Origin: Siphonodentalium dalli
Taxonomy: Eukaryota > Mollusca > Scaphopoda > Gadilida > Siphonodentaliidae
NCBI GenBank assembly: GCA_032622095.1
Contig: CP136067.1
Location: 41,647,549-41,711,548 of the forward strand
Length of the DNA: 64,000 nt
Direction of reading: 5' to 3'
Shown: in pieces, positions 13,831 through 24,609 of the stretch
How the letters are laid out: each line of letters begins with the position of its first letter
Numbering within the stretch: position 1 is the first letter of the stretch
Program-made: the position numbers and the translations under genes
Notes under the pieces: model-generated
Databases searched by the model: none
Seen by the model: the letters and a program-made list of their open reading frames with translations, nothing else
Told to the model about the DNA's origin: nothing

Positions 13831-14159
13831 AATCAATGGATTTATTTCGGACCTTAACGTCTGAATAGAAGAGAGATAATGAATTAAACCAGACGTTGAA
13901 CATAGTATGTAATATGAATGTCCGAAACGAAGTGTAACATATACTGACTTCCTTTTCGGTAATAAATTAGCAACCTAGAAAATAATACCAAAGACACAAG
14001 CAGTATCACAACTAAATAATTCGGACATAAAAGATGCCTTCACCTTGTATGTATTTGAGCTTGATACCAATTAAGTATGCATGCTTTAATGGACTCAATC
14101 GTGAGTTAACACGCATTATAGTTGACAAACATATTTACACTATTTACATATAATAATGC

Positions 14160-14500
14160 TGTATGATCATCAGTGTATATACCATCATCGTCGTTATCAA
14201 CATCATCATCATCATAGTCGCCATCGTTATGTTCCTCATTAAAATCACCATAATCATCATCTTCGTCATCATAATAATCACCAGAGTGGTTATCCTCATC
14301 GTCATCATCGTCAACATCATCATCCATCACCCTCATCATCCTCGACATCATCGTCAACACCATCATTGTCGTCTCGCCACTACCGTCGTCATCATTATCA
14401 TCACCATTATCATCACCATCGTTATCATCATCATCATCATCATCGTCGTCATCATCATCATTATCATCATCATCAACAGCAACAACACCATCATTAACAT
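14160..14500. repeat. (ATC)n/(GAT)n microsatellite near the LINE 3' end
   Basis: The stretch is almost entirely TCA/TCG trinucleotide repeats. Read on the minus strand it gives an Asp-rich frame, and on the plus strand an Ile-rich one; neither is likely to be a real gene. It lies just beyond the stop codon of the minus-strand LINE, so it may be the 3' tail or 3'UTR of that element. Confidence 0.7.
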
Positions 14501-14597
14501 CACCATGTAATAACAGCACTTGTCATATAAATCATATTAATTATCATCATCGTTACTTCGTATCAACGACTAACTTCTTATTCAATCTTACTCAGTC

Positions 14598-14803
14598 CTA
14601 TCTTAATAAAATGCCTAAGCCTTTCTGGATTTCTGGATTGTGGGACGCTAAAAGTATGTAGAATTTCCATCTAGCAGGTTCCTCCCAGAACCATTGCGGT
14701 ATATATTTCTGCCTGGCCCCCACTATGCTTTTGCAAATTGATATATGGTATTCGTCATTTCCGCCTGTCTGCCCACATAATGTACAGTTTTTACCACGCA
14801 TGT
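14598..14803 (-). pseudogene. LINE ORF2, C-terminal end (separated by LTR element)
   Basis: Minus-strand codons encode the end of a non-LTR reverse transcriptase: a Cys-rich motif (CTLCGQTGGNDEYH followed by C) and a tail of about 45 residues that ends in a stop at 14598. This C-terminal C-C-H-C-type motif is known from CR1/L2-like LINEs. The rest of the same ORF resumes at 30093 on the other side of the LTR retrotransposon. The split is therefore caused by that insertion. Confidence 0.75.
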
Positions 14804-15259
14804 TGTGAGATAACTACCCATTATAATCTCACAACTTGATTCAAACTATACGAATGTCCCAATATATAAAACCCCAAACTCAGATATTCGTGTTCGGTTC
14901 TCGAAACCTCCCACGTCTTAATCTCAGCGAAGATATACACACAATGAAGATGGCTCCCAAATATGGTCAAGGGAAATGCCCATAACGAAGGAACCAATCC
15001 CGATGTGTATTGCCAAACGCCTCATCTAATATGCGTCCCAAATAGTATATAAGAGACAACCACATCCCATCATCTCATGATTTCACTAGACTCATCTCCT
15101 CCCTAGATCATATCCAGGCATCATTCACACCAGGCATCACCCATTCGGGGACATCATTTCGCGGCGACTATTGATCATTATATTTGTACACACTGCATAT
15201 CTTACTCACAACATAATAAAGACTTGTACCTACTATATCTATGTGTTCATTACCTCACA
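14804..15259 (+). repeat. 5' LTR
   Basis: 456 bp, TG...CA ends. Two TATA-like boxes (14863-14870 and 15046-15053) and an AATAAA (15215-15220) fit a U3-R-U5 layout. The first 30 bases contain the inverted pair TGTGAGAT...ATCTCACA. Compared with the 3' LTR it has five substitutions and one extra base. Confidence 0.93.
15046..15053 (+). promoter_or_regulatory. Likely LTR TATA box (TATATAAG)
   Basis: TATATAAG lies about 160 bp upstream of the LTR AATAAA, which would leave a plausible R region. An alternative TATATAAA lies at 14863-14870. The choice between them is inference. Confidence 0.5.
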
Positions 15260-15268
15260 TAGTATTAA

Positions 15269-15283
15269 TGGTACCGTGAACAG
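15269..15283 (+). other. Putative tRNA primer-binding site
   Basis: TGGTACCGTGAACAG starts nine bases after the 5' LTR. A PBS begins TGG because it pairs with the CCA end of a tRNA. The tRNA species was not identified. Confidence 0.4.
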
Positions 15284-15450
15284 TTCTACGTCTCACCACA
15301 CAACTTGAAGTCTCGGCCACTAGACGATCACTACAGAGCAGAAACAATCTCAAACCGCTACTCAACCACGGGGATACAGCCTTACACTCCAGCCACGGAT
15401 AGACAGCCTCACACACTAGACCACTGCACCGGTCAACCATAACTCAACCA

Positions 15451-15614
15451 TTCGGACACACAGGAACCCTTCGGACACACAGGACCGCATACCAACCCTT
15501 CGGACACACATGACCACATACCAACCCTTCGGACACACAGGACCGCAGACCAACCCTTCGGACACACAGGACCGCATACCAACCCTTCGGACACACAGGA
15601 CCGCATACATACTC
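15451..15614 (+). repeat. 29-bp tandem repeat in the retroelement leader
   Basis: TTCGGACACACA recurs at 15470, 15499, 15528, 15557 and 15586, an exact 29-bp period, with an extra copy at 15451. The unit also carries GGACCGCATACCAACCC. It lies in the untranslated leader between the primer site and the first ORF. An RNA role (packaging or translation) is possible but unproven. Confidence 0.85.
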
Positions 15615-15831
15615 ATCTGATATAGACGAATCAACCTTTTATTCTCATACAACCAGCTCACATCGTGTATCCAGCTAAAAACATTACTCACGCCTCTTGC
15701 AGACCAGATTCAGTTCCACATAAACATTAACATCCGATTTGGACATCCTTCGGCTTCCAATAAACACGACAAGAACATTCTGTACATCATTCATCATCAC
15801 TGACTTGTGCACATTATTCTTCTCGGAAATT

Positions 15832-15838
15832 GGTGAGT
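15832..15838 (+). other. Candidate splice donor for an env mRNA
   Basis: TTG|GTGAGT is a good match to the donor consensus and lies in the leader upstream of the first ATG. Together with an acceptor at 26751-26752 it would place the 5' leader just upstream of env, as in errantiviruses that express env from a spliced RNA. This is inferred from consensus only. Confidence 0.45.
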
Positions 15839-15922
15839 GACAATCTTTTCTTTCCCATTTGCTGTCAAATTGCACACCCCCTATTTTTAGCATTCTTTTA
15901 CTCCTTTTTTTTCACGTGGGTT

Positions 15923-16414
15923 ATGGACACCTCACCTGATTCTACTACACCTACACTACCTACCCATCCTACTACAATACATGCTTCAAACGATCAGCCC
16001 ATACCACCCACCTCTTACAAACAACATTCAGTTCTTAATTTTAAAACTTACTGTAGATACGCTTTACCCCACCAAATAACTTTATCGCCACAACTCATTA
16101 AATATTGCAATCCCATTCGCATTGATATAACGCAAGATCCAATCCGCTTATACGTGCGTTGTATGATTACAAATAACTACTCAGGACATACACTAGATTC
16201 TTGGAACGAGTGGCATACATTTCCGGCTCAATTTACGGATTATCCAAAACTTATTGTCAACTCTATAGTCGCGGCAATTCCCATAACACATCCTAATAAA
16301 TCACCTGAATCGTGTCAAATACACCTGAATCGCATAATACACCGCCACGGCACTTGGAAAAACATACAACATATTTCGCACCCATACCATAGATCCCAAA
16401 ACAGACACCGTTAA
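15923..16414 (+). CDS. Unknown ORF upstream of gag (ORF0)
   Basis: The ATG at 15923 opens 164 codons that end 14 bases before the gag ATG. The N-terminus is rich in Thr, Pro and Ser. It is followed by a region with FKTYCRYALPHQITL, IDITQDPIRLYVRC and LDSWNEWHTFP. No domain is recognised. It could be the true first gag product, with the next ORF reached by reinitiation, or a separate accessory protein. The frame is also open upstream to 15830 without an ATG. Start choice rests on the first ATG. I do not know a homologue. Confidence 0.55.
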   Translation: MDTSPDSTTPTLPTHPTTIHASNDQPIPPTSYKQHSVLNFKTYCRYALPHQITLSPQLIKYCNPIRIDITQDPIRLYVRCMITNNYSGHTLDSWNEWHTFPAQFTDYPKLIVNSIVAAIPITHPNKSPESCQIHLNRIIHRHGTWKNIQHISHPYHRSQNRHR

Positions 16415-16428
16415 TCCTTAATAACATA

Positions 16429-17574
16429 ATGGAGTCACCACCTCCGCAGAGCAGCGATTATTTTCATCCAAGCCAAAATTATCAGCATCACCTTGAAGTA
16501 AACAGGGAAATGGACCGATCAACCGCAAGATCCCCCCACACAGACATTACTAATGAAATGGGCAAAGATGCTCAAAACTTGCTATTGTCACGGCTTACCC
16601 ATGAAATTAGCCATTTCACTAGTTCTATCCGCGACCAGACTGAAAGTTTAAAAACACAAACAACAATAACAGCACTGTTGGGGATGAATTCCATTATTGA
16701 ACCCTTCGATGGTAAGCCTGATGCTTTTCCCCAATGGGTCCATGCGGTGGAAAAATACTCCCGCGCGATTTCGGCACAAGATGAGACTATCATAAAAATT
16801 GCCGCTCAGACATGTAAATCTCAAGTTTCTGAATTTATTCAACGCTTCATAAATGAAAATAACACAGACGGAAAATTCACGTTCACCTGGACCGATCTGA
16901 AATCACAGTTACGCTCATTATTCAGTTCCATAACTGATTCTCCTCAAGCCCTTTCCTCATTACGAGCCATTAGGCAGAGACATACGGAAACAATTGCCAT
17001 GTTTGCAGAACGCATACGTACTCTTGCTAAACACGCGTTTACTGATGAAATTAACACAAGAGCAGTGCAAACACAATTAGTAGCATTTTTTTCCGACGGT
17101 ATTCGCGACTCTAGTATCAAATTCAGGCTTCTCAAAGACGACCCCGTAACGCTTGATAGAGCTACTGATATTGCCCTACGCGAAATGAACCTTCGGCAAC
17201 GCTATCACTTACGTTACGGTGAACATCATAATGATTATAACCAATTCCCACAGTTACAATCCCCTCAACCAATGGATATCGACAATAACCACCGGCACAT
17301 TCCAAGAGGGCCATCACAATCCACTTACACCCCCCGCCAATCCAAAGACAGACACCGAATCAATGATCACCCCCACAGGCGCCAACCTTCAAATTCTCAC
17401 CACCCCTACTCTGAACCAAGGGTCTCCCATCCCAACCGCATCCAAACGATGGATGCAAGATATACTACAACATCTCAACGAACCCTCTTCTGTACATACT
17501 GCAGATTAAACAATCATACCACAGACCAATGCAGACGTCGGGCTCAAAATAATAACCAATTTTTAAACAGATAA
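16429..17574 (+). CDS. gag: Gag polyprotein, intact
   Basis: This 381-residue ORF encodes the structural capsid protein of the LTR element. The central part (around residues 85-265) has the FDGKPDAFPQWVHAVEKY and RQRHTETIAMFAERIRTL segments typical of retrotransposon capsids. A basic Pro/His/Ser-rich stretch follows. A zinc knuckle of the CX2CX4HX4C type (C-TY-C-RLNN-H-TTDQ-C) lies near the C-terminus and would bind the genomic RNA. The start ATG at 16429 is the first in frame. The ORF is uninterrupted, unlike pol. Protease follows in another frame after a stop, so a recoding event or decay lies between them. Confidence 0.85.
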   Translation: MESPPPQSSDYFHPSQNYQHHLEVNREMDRSTARSPHTDITNEMGKDAQNLLLSRLTHEISHFTSSIRDQTESLKTQTTITALLGMNSIIEPFDGKPDAFPQWVHAVEKYSRAISAQDETIIKIAAQTCKSQVSEFIQRFINENNTDGKFTFTWTDLKSQLRSLFSSITDSPQALSSLRAIRQRHTETIAMFAERIRTLAKHAFTDEINTRAVQTQLVAFFSDGIRDSSIKFRLLKDDPVTLDRATDIALREMNLRQRYHLRYGEHHNDYNQFPQLQSPQPMDIDNNHRHIPRGPSQSTYTPRQSKDRHRINDHPHRRQPSNSHHPYSEPRVSHPNRIQTMDARYTTTSQRTLFCTYCRLNNHTTDQCRRRAQNNNQFLNR

Positions 17575-17594
17575 GGACTCATTGCTAAACAAAT

Positions 17595-18962
17595 TTGACC
17601 CCAAGTAGACGCAAGCCAATGAGTCCTATTACACATCAGATTAGCACCATAGGCGGCCACAATCATAGATATGCTAAAGCTCATCGAACATACGAATCTC
17701 AAAAGCATAGAGTCTGTGATTCACAGCTGCAGCACATTAATCATTACCCCACGCTACCATCAAAGTGCCAAAACCAACGATATATTAATTACCGCACGCG
17801 GCGCCCACTTAATCTCCCTCGCCACAGGCAGGTAACACATACCACCTTCTGCCATAACAGGTGTCCCTCTATGAAACCCAGATTTCATAATTCTTCCAAT
17901 AAGTCTATCTCCCCGCTTCTTGACTTAAACTTTCCTTCCCATTTTAAAACCCTGAATCGCCTTGAAAATCCCAAGCACCAACACATTACTAATTCTTACT
18001 CATCATCCAAAAGAAAGTCAACATGCACCAATTCTCGCGAATCACATTCCAATACTGCAATTAACCCTATAATACCACCAGTCAAACCCATACAACACAC
18101 TATACCAGTACTTAAATATCCAAGTGATATGACAGAGGGTGCTCTAAACCAAACACCATGCTCAACTATCATTAAAATACACAAACAACGGATTAGATCA
18201 CTATTAGACTCCGGGGCAACCACCAGTTGCTTGAAATACGACATTTATAGATCCATGCCAAATCGACCACCTTTAATTAAAGAACATGTGTTACTCACAT
18301 CAGCCGATGGTACACCAATGAAAGTTTTTGGATCCACACATCTCACATTTAGAATCGGAAAACTCATTCTTACTCACAAATTTGTCGTATGTGCAACCTT
18401 GTCCCGTCCCTGCATTTTAGGGCGCGATTTTATGAAACAACACAGTATTAGACTTTACTTTGATCTAGAAAAATTCAGAATACAGAATCAATTATACCCG
18501 ATGTTAAGGGACAGTCACATTGCATCACTCATCCGATCAACAAATAACGTTTCATTATCACCCCACTCATGCACCATCATAACAGGCAGACTCATAGGGC
18601 CAAATGATATGTTTAACACACATATAATCCGAATAGGCAAAGGTAACATGTCCATTTTCGAACAGGAACCAAATGTACATGTAACCGACACGATAGCAGA
18701 TGCAAATAATCCAAATATTTGCGTCATGATAGAAAACCAATCGGCGTCACATATGTCCATTAGGAAAGGTCGTGTGATAGCACAAGCATTTGGCACTCAA
18801 GAGCAAATGATATGCACGGCATCCGATGAGCAAAACATTAACTCATCTCCGCCAAACAAACACAGTATAAACACCATAGGTGACCGGCAAGACATTAACC
18901 CTCCAGTCACCAAGACTCAACCTATATCTGTCGATGATATCGTGGCACCTCAACACCTTTAA
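17595..18962 (+). pseudogene. pol: Pol N-terminal part: spacer and aspartic protease
   Basis: The 455-codon frame has an N-terminal region of about 170 residues with no recognised domain, then a retropepsin-like protease. The catalytic LLDSGATTS motif is at residues 203-211 (Asp205) and the flap-following ILGRDFM motif is at 274-280. This enzyme would cleave Gag and Pol. The frame starts 20 bases after the gag stop and ends at 18962. RT continues in another frame from about 19050, so a small indel separates them. The region just after the stop still encodes YPDVFTNDI-type residues common before Gypsy RT. Confidence 0.8.
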
Positions 18963-19107
18963 CAGCAAATATTGCAACTAGTATCACAATACCCTGATGT
19001 TTTTACAAATGACATAAACAAGATAGGATATTGTCCAAAAATTTAAACCAAATACTTTACCTATTTTTTGCAAAAAATATCCGACACCACTGAACAAACA
19101 ACGAATT

Positions 19108-20205
19108 ATGGCTGCTGAGATAAAAAAATTATTAGATGCAGACATTATTAGACCCACTGCCCATTCATCGTGGGGATTTCCCAGTCTCCTCATCCGCAAA
19201 TCCACACCCAACCCCGACGGTACTCCAAATTACCGATTGGTAATCGATCTGAGAAAACTCAATGATGTTTCCATTCCATTAAAATGGTCTATGCCTAGTT
19301 TTACAGAAATATCGTCCAAGTTACTCGGCTCAACTATTTTCAGTATCTTTGATTTATCAAATGCTTATCATGTTATTGGAGTTGAACCCGAACATGTGCC
19401 CATATTAACTATGAATACGTCCGAAGGACAATACAGTTATCAAAGAGCCCCGATGGGATATGTCTCGAGCTCAGCGTATTTTTTAAAACTCATGAACATG
19501 GCCCTACACGATTTACCATTTGTAGAAGGATTTGTCGATGACCTGATCTGTCATAGCTCCGATCCTCAAACGCATATACAGCAGCTCACAAAATTATTTT
19601 ACAGACTCAGGGAATACGGCTTAATAGTTAAACTATCAAAATCTAAATTTTGCCAACCACAAGTCAAATTTTTAGGGCATATTATTTCCGACAAGGGCAC
19701 ATCCCCTGACCCTGAACAAATTTCAATTATCAAGTCTCTACCACCTCCGAAATCAGTTAAAGAAGTCCGCAAATTACTGGGAATTCTTAATTTTTACAGG
19801 TCATATTCTCCTACTTTCGCATCCACGGCATTGCCTTTAATCAAACTCACAGCCAAATATGCTAAATTTGTGTGGGATGCGCCGTGCCAAACAGCGTTCG
19901 ACACGCTTAAAGAAAGCTTAGCAACCGCCCCCATCTTAGCTTACCCAAATCCCGACAAACTGTTCATTCTGACAGTAGATGCATCTATCCATAGTATCGG
20001 GGCGATACTATCACAATATGCTAATAGCCAAGATGATAAACACGTTGAACTACCAATCGCGTTCGCCAGTAAAAAACTTAACAAATCACAAAGGAATTAT
20101 TCTGTCACGGAAAAAGAAGCATTCGCTATATATACGTTTGCAAGGCAATTTAAATTTTACTTACAGGGATCCCAAGTAGAGATTAAAACAGATCCACATG
20201 TTTAA
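19108..20205 (+). pseudogene. pol: Pol: reverse transcriptase and RNase H start
   Basis: This 365-codon frame encodes a Ty3/Gypsy RT: YRLVIDLRKLN (residues 42-52), the first catalytic Asp in IFDLSNAY (Asp82) and the catalytic box FVDD (142-145), with Phe in place of the more common Tyr. Thumb and connection follow. RNase H begins with LTVDAS (Asp291) and continues with the TEKE segment (334-337). The frame stops at 20205 inside RNase H beside a run of A residues, and the domain resumes in another frame at 20198. Known role: synthesis of cDNA from the element RNA. Confidence 0.88.
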
Positions 20206-20650
20206 AAAACAGGATCTGATAAACACAAAAATTCAAAAATGGTTTTTGGAAATATCAGCATTGAACCCAAAAATTACTTATATTAAAGGCACGAACAATG
20301 TTACGGCCGATTTTTGCAGTCGGATAAACCCCGACACACACCCGTGCATCATTTCTTGCACAGATAGCGACCCAAATCCACCCACTAATCCCCTTGTACA
20401 GGATGTTAATATACTTGACATGAAAGATATTCAGGAATTCTCAAAACGAAATAAACAACCAAAAAAGAAAACGGATTCTGAATCATCAGTGGATCTTGAC
20501 GACAGCCCGGTCCTTCCTCCTATAACTAATATAAGAGATGAACAATCAGCAGACCACACAATCACCGAGATTATCAAACAAATGCAATCAACAAATATAC
20601 CCGAAAAATTAGCAAAAACCTTTATTCTCAAAGATGGTATCAATATATAA
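20198..20650 (+). pseudogene. pol: Pol: RNase H end and connector
   Basis: This frame carries the end of RNase H (KWFLEISALNPKITYIKG, then VTADFCSRI, the equivalent of the usual NxxADxLSR segment). A charged linker leads towards integrase. It is offset from the RT frame at about 20200, close to a poly-A run, and from the integrase frame at about 20640. Both offsets look like single-base indels. Confidence 0.75.
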
Positions 20651-21457
20651 TGACATACCTAAATTACGAATATATATAACGGACAAAATAGCGCAGGAAG
20701 TTATATCCCAATATCACAGTCTCGGCCATAGAGCGGTACAATCGCTATACACGACCATACGAAACAGATATTACACACCTCAGTTGTTTGCAAAAATTGT
20801 CACATACATAAACAATTGTCACACATGCCGACAACGAAATGCTTATAATCCAAAAATCCCGCTTCAACCAGTCACTGCCCCATCAAGGCCAGGACAGCTC
20901 ATAGCTATCGATCTTATGGGACCATTTTCCCCCAAAACACAGTCAGGAAATAGATTTATCTTAACTATTATTGATCAATTTTCATTACATACTTTAGCAT
21001 ACGCATTACCTAACAAAATGGTGGATACAATTTTAGAAAGATTGAATTCAGAGTATTTCACTTTATTTGGATCAGTTGAAGGTATTTTAACGGATAATGG
21101 GTCCGAGTTTGCAAACTCTACCTTTACTGAATTTTGTAAATATTACCATATCAATCACCGCCTCAGTTTGTTCTACTCACCCCAAAGCAATGGGAAGTCA
21201 GAACGTTCGCATAGAAGTCTAGCATCAATCATTTCAACAATCACCCAAGCAAATGTAGAAAATTGGGACCTATATCTAAATTATGCATCACAAGCAATGA
21301 ACTTCTATTGTTCCAGTGTACATACACATTCACCATTTTTTCTAACTTTTTTTAGAGAACCACAGATAAGCATAGACCGAATTTTAACACACAGAGAAAA
21401 GTATTTAGGAGAGGATTTTTTAGCCACCACGCTTCAAAATCAACACATTATTTTTAA
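20634..21457 (+). pseudogene. pol: Pol: integrase zinc-binding and catalytic core
   Basis: The HHCC zinc module is intact (His28, His32, Cys62, Cys65). The catalytic triad is also visible: Asp93 in AIDLMGP, Asp154 in LTDNGSEF and Glu190 in SNGKSERS. The 35-residue spacing between the last two is the retroviral DD35E arrangement. The enzyme would join cDNA ends to host DNA. The frame is interrupted at 21457 by a 329-bp MITE; the ORF continues in the same phase at 21791. No other stop lies within the catalytic core. Confidence 0.88.
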
Positions 21458-21786
21458 CCTCTTCGCTGCTAAATGACGTTATGACGTCGTGTGCTGTGCT
21501 GTTGACGTTATTGGCATTTTCCAATGGTAAAATATAGCGGGAATGTCAAAAGAACCATAAAAGTGACTCAGCTGAAAGGCTATTATCGTTCACAATCGTG
21601 GAATATCATACACTGTTTGAAACGTCGAGATACAGTTATTCCGATGCACTAATCTCTGAGTTCCATTTATATATAATGGCCTACTTCTAGTGTGCTGAAG
21701 TAGGTCCGTAGTACCTACGGACCATATAGCACATGGCGTGCACTTTTACGTCCGTAATAGATACGGATGTCATAGCAGCGAAGAGG
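21458..21786. mobile_element. 329-bp MITE with TTAA target duplication (piggyBac-like)
   Basis: The insertion is flanked by TTAA on both sides (21454-21457 and 21787-21790). Its ends are inverted repeats beginning CCTCTTCGCTGCT. The TTAA duplication is the hallmark of piggyBac-type elements. It has no coding capacity and includes inner inverted segments such as GGTCCGTAG...CTACGGACC. It sits in the integrase ORF, so it arrived after the LTR element, or in its parent copy. Confidence 0.88.
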
Positions 21787-21790
21787 TTAA

Positions 21791-22604
21791 AACTACAAAA
21801 TCTCTTCTCGAAACAGCCTCTCGCAACCACAAACAGAACAAAGGTGGATCTATTCCAACCTTTAAAATAGGCCAATCCGTCTATTACAAAATCCACCAAC
21901 CAAATCACAAATTTTCATTTAAATATGAGCCGTTTTGGCGTATCTTGAAACAGACAGGCCCCATATCTTACATATTAAGACATGACCTATCTGCTAAATT
22001 AACAAAATCACATGCTAAACACATCAAACCATCCCCCGTTGATTGGCCTACACCTCAAATTCCCAATCACTTAAAAAATAAACGACATAATCGATTTGCA
22101 TTTCCACCGAGTGAAGCCAGTGTCGATAATAATAGCTCTCAATCCACATTGGAATCAGACGATGACTTCAAAACGACGGCAATTAAGCGCGCTCAACTTG
22201 AGCGCTCAAACACAGACGACAGTTCTTCAATACCATTGGCTGAATTAGCCAACAGACTCATGGCTTCGAAACATTTTAATAAAACAGACAGCCAATCACC
22301 CCCGGATTTTTCACCCAGCGACCAATCTAGGCCCCAAACACAGGAACCAAATGTCATAAAACACAAATTAATTACACAAAATTCTTATAGTACGACGCCA
22401 GACACAAAATCGGATCGCGCAGATAACAAACGCGGCCGGCATCGTAAATTATATACACCATACGCCAAACACACGCCTAAAGATTCATCGTTTTCTAATT
22501 CCTTCCAATATACATCACCCGACAGCCGTTCGACGAATTGGTCAAACGAAAGTACGGAAACATATGATTTATATCAGATGACAACTGATATCGAACATTC
22601 ATAA
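21791..22604 (+). pseudogene. pol: Pol: integrase C-terminal domain and tail
   Basis: After the MITE the frame resumes in the same phase. It encodes a C-terminal integrase module with FKIGQSVYYKIHQP and KYEPFWRILKQTGPISYIL, which resembles the GPY/F-type domain of Gypsy integrases. A Ser/Asn/Asp-rich tail of about 180 residues without a known domain follows. The stop is at 22602-22604. Known role of the module: DNA binding and target choice. Confidence 0.75.
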
Positions 22605-23053
22605 TTATGTATCAAAGTACTTCACAATCACTAATGATAGATAGTTTACATAACTTTTATTAGTATTATATAAAACAGGTTTTACAAAGGCATAACATAG
22701 ATAGACACCCCAACGATAAACTTTACTCATACCAGTTGCATGATCATATAGTATATATATCAAACAGGGCATCGTCTCGTTTCCCAAATCTCTAATTCAA
22801 TTATCGCTAACAGGTGTACATTGAGTCATGATGCCGAAGTAAATTTAACCGACATGTAATATATATCTTTCGCTAATGACTGACACTCGGCGTCTTTGAA
22901 TAATTGTTTATTCACGAAACATGCCAATCTGTCGATCATTGTCTCTCGCACCAATCTCCGAAATATGGCAAACTCCCGTGCATGACTCAGTTACATCTTC
23001 ATTCCCTCCAATATACTTAACTCAATCATATATTCAGTGACATAGCCCACTTA
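22605..23053. other. Retroelement pol-env spacer, first part, nothing recognised
   Basis: This is AT-rich sequence without a supported ORF, splice-linked exon or repeat. It begins the unusual spacer of about 4.1 kb between pol and env. Confidence 0.5.
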
Positions 23054-23690
23054 CGCCACAATACACTATATATATTATACAGTAGTTGATACAATAATCA
23101 CGGCATATTTCCCTCAATATTACTACCCCCGATACTGCCAAACAACGCTCTTTATCATAGAACGATTGGTACAGAAACCACGGCATATTATCCCTCAATA
23201 TAGACAACCCCCCCACCCCACCTACGCCACAATACACTATATATATTATATAGTAGTTGATACAATAATCACGGCATATTTCCCTCAATATTACTACCCC
23301 CGATACTGCCAAATAACGCTCTTTATCATAGAACGATTTGTACAGAAACCACGGCATATTATCCCTCAATATAGACAACCCCCCCCCCCCCACCTACGCC
23401 ACAATACACTATATATATTATATAGTAGTTGATACAATAATCATGGCATATTTCCCTCAATATTACTACCCCCTCCTGCCAAACAACGCTCTTTATCATA
23501 GAACGATTGGTACAGAAACCACGGCATATTATCCCTCAAGTAGACACCCCCACCCACCAACGCCACTATAATTATATTATATAGTAGGTGATACAATCAT
23601 CACGGCATATTTCCCTCAGTATCACCCCCCCCCAATACTGCCAAATAACGTTCTTTATCACAGAACGATTGGTATAGAAACCACGACATT
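23054..23690. repeat. Tandem array, about 171-bp units with poly-C tracts
   Basis: CGCCACAATACACTATATAT starts units at 23054, 23225 and 23397, and a diverged form starts at 23561. Each unit has two related halves sharing ACGGCATATT and CCCTCAATAT. Each half ends near a C-rich tract, up to 13 consecutive C. The open frames across this array, on both strands, are products of the repeat. Confidence 0.9.
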
Positions 23691-24171
23691 TCCACCACCA
23701 TCACTGATTTCCCACCTCGCATCTCACATACATTTACCGACATTATTTGAACCCACGAAACCCAGAAGCAAACGTATAACACTCTTTACTATAGAGCGTA
23801 TATTATATCAACCCTGGCATTTCTCCCATATTCCATACGTTCCCATAAACTCTCCGAAATAACTAAAACCAAATTTATTCGAACGAACAAACAAACGCTC
23901 TTCATTCTAAAACTTAGATAACCCAATCAATAACAGTATTGAACTCTGTAATAATTCTTGGCAGCGGTCTAATAATATATTTATCTCTTTACATTTCAAC
24001 CAATCTTAGACTATAATTAAATAATCTTTGGCGATTTAGCACGTTTACAAAAGTTACTCTTTGTAGCTCAACCAATATTAACACCTTTGGGGCATTACCA
24101 CGATTACAACAACAACAAAAAAAACAAAAACAAAAACACGGTGAATAACCACAAAAACAATTCAATTCATG
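23691..24171. other. Retroelement spacer between array and antisense ORF A
   Basis: AT-rich DNA with an A-rich stretch at 24117-24136. No supported gene or site. Confidence 0.45.
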
Positions 24172-24537
24172 TTATTGTTGGCTAAACACCGTGCCAGCTT
24201 GCAGAATGCAAGCCAGCTCTTGATCCAGGGACGCTCCAAATTCATCAGGGGCAGCATTCACAGCGACATCTTCTTACAACACTCTCCGATGTTGACTCCA
24301 GATGTCCACTATTCGCTGCCTTTCATCTATGATCTCCAGCCGGAGATTTATCACCGTCTGGCATCTTTCTAACTCAGACACGGTACTAAAGTACCGTGCC
24401 CAATCTATACTGGTCCATCCAGCAAGGCACACAGCAACTATAACATCATGAAATGCTAGTATGTGGTCCACATACTGCATTGTCACCTCATATTGACTAG
24501 TTTCTAACACGGAAACCTCAGCCTCCAAGAATCGCAA
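24172..24537 (-). CDS. Antisense ORF A in the retroelement spacer
   Basis: A minus-strand frame opens at 24537; the first in-frame ATG is at 24480. It ends in TAA at 24274-24276, and the same frame then stays open for 33 more codons to a second stop at 24172-24174. The product has no domain I recognise. Its C-terminal part, ERCQTVINLRLEIIDERQRI then VDIWSQ, clearly resembles antisense ORF B (26109-26444). Identical residues are encoded by different synonymous codons (for example GAAAGATGC versus GAGAGGTGT for ERC), which suggests protein-level conservation. TAAGA follows WS plus six residues in both, so the first stop may instead be part of a GTAAGA splice donor. Local GC is higher than in the flanks. 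Confidence 0.55.
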
Positions 24538-24591
24538 TTAACAGACATAATGAAACTTAAGTCAGAAATAACACTTGTCGATATTCCCACA

Positions 24592-24600
24592 CCTTATATA
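24592..24600 (-). promoter_or_regulatory. TATA-like box upstream of antisense ORF A
   Basis: TATATAAGG on the minus strand lies 52 bases upstream of an ATG (24548) and 63 bases upstream of the open frame at 24537. Around that ATG the bases CATTATG-CTGT-AATT are shared with the region upstream of ORF B. Promoter activity is inferred only. Confidence 0.4.
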
Positions 24601-24609
24601 CTCATCTCA

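Noticed and set aside
14106-14519. Long open frames on both strands (Asp-rich and Ile-rich)
   Set aside because: They are read-outs of an ATC/GAT microsatellite; no start context or family, so not called as genes.
23034-23571. Open frames of 60-119 codons on both strands
   Set aside because: They repeat with the 171-bp tandem array and encode low-complexity Tyr/Pro/Ile repeats.
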